A stretch of 64,000 nucleotides of DNA from Halomonas sp. GT. GTDB taxonomy: Bacteria > Pseudomonadota > Gammaproteobacteria > Pseudomonadales > Halomonadaceae. The stretch lies in NCBI RefSeq assembly GCF_002082565.1, contig NZ_CP020562.1:1-64000 (forward strand), in the 5' to 3' direction. Below are positions 62,760-64,000 of this stretch, one piece after another. A program made the translations under genes and the position numbers. The notes under the pieces are model-generated. The model did not search any database and was not told the origin of the DNA. It saw only the letters and a list, made by a program, of their open reading frames with translations. Numbering within the stretch: position 1 is the first letter of the stretch; every line of letters begins with the position of its first letter.

Positions 62760-64000
<1,241 letters not shown>

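Overview
The window looks like the origin-proximal part of a Halomonas-type gammaproteobacterial chromosome. It opens on the GTG start codon of dnaA, followed by dnaN, recF and gyrB. The 16S rRNA sequence, the gene orders (epd-pgk-fba, gshB-yqgE-ruvX, zapA-6S RNA-fau, ygfB-pepP-ubiH-ubiI) and the moderate G+C protein-coding sequence fit the Halomonadaceae. The genus call is my inference; no database was searched. oriC itself should lie just upstream of base 1, outside the window.

Layout. 1-8,000: dnaA-dnaN-recF-gyrB, with four identical 16-bp parS palindromes (two of them inside recF), then gmhB and a kinase-like gene on the opposite strand. 8,000-11,150: glyQ-glyS. 11,250-23,300: a lipopolysaccharide inner-core region with hldD-waaF on one strand, an opposing cluster of two glycosyltransferases, a YrbL-like kinase and an OpgB-like phosphoglycerol transferase, a further glycosyltransferase, kdkA, and a heptosyltransferase-hldE-waaA operon. 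The middle of this block (about 14.9-16.8 kb) is visibly A+T-richer than its flanks. 23,300-32,000: rpiA, ilvA, a 32-codon membrane-peptide gene with its own promoter and terminator, fau, 6S RNA, zapA, and ygfB-pepP-ubiH-ubiI. 32,000-36,100: gpmI-envC-ctpA. 36,300-42,300: rhodanese, secB, rsmE, a CvfB-like protein, gshB, yqgE, ruvX, pyrB.

42,500-47,930 is a complete rrn operon (16S-23S-5S) with promoter, boxA elements, precursor processing stems and terminator. Its 16S-23S spacer has no tRNA gene and carries a large hairpin instead. Downstream, 47,930-48,520 is a gene-free patch with small CGTCATTCCCG repeats, then a methyltransferase, dgt, a NERD-domain membrane protein, yciH, a HAD phosphatase and two small proteins of unknown function. 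54,600-61,160 holds a central-carbon cluster read leftwards (tkt, lrgA-lrgB, epd, pgk, fba). metK follows on the other strand, and the window ends inside a ligB-type DNA ligase gene.

Most of the window is conserved core genome. I did not find a clear undescribed multi-gene system. The best candidates for follow-up are the 32-aa peptide gene, the tRNA-less rrn spacer hairpin, the recurrent AAGTRCTTAC palindrome, the divergent kdkA/heptosyltransferase genes whose start codons share one CATG, and the exported-looking LigB.
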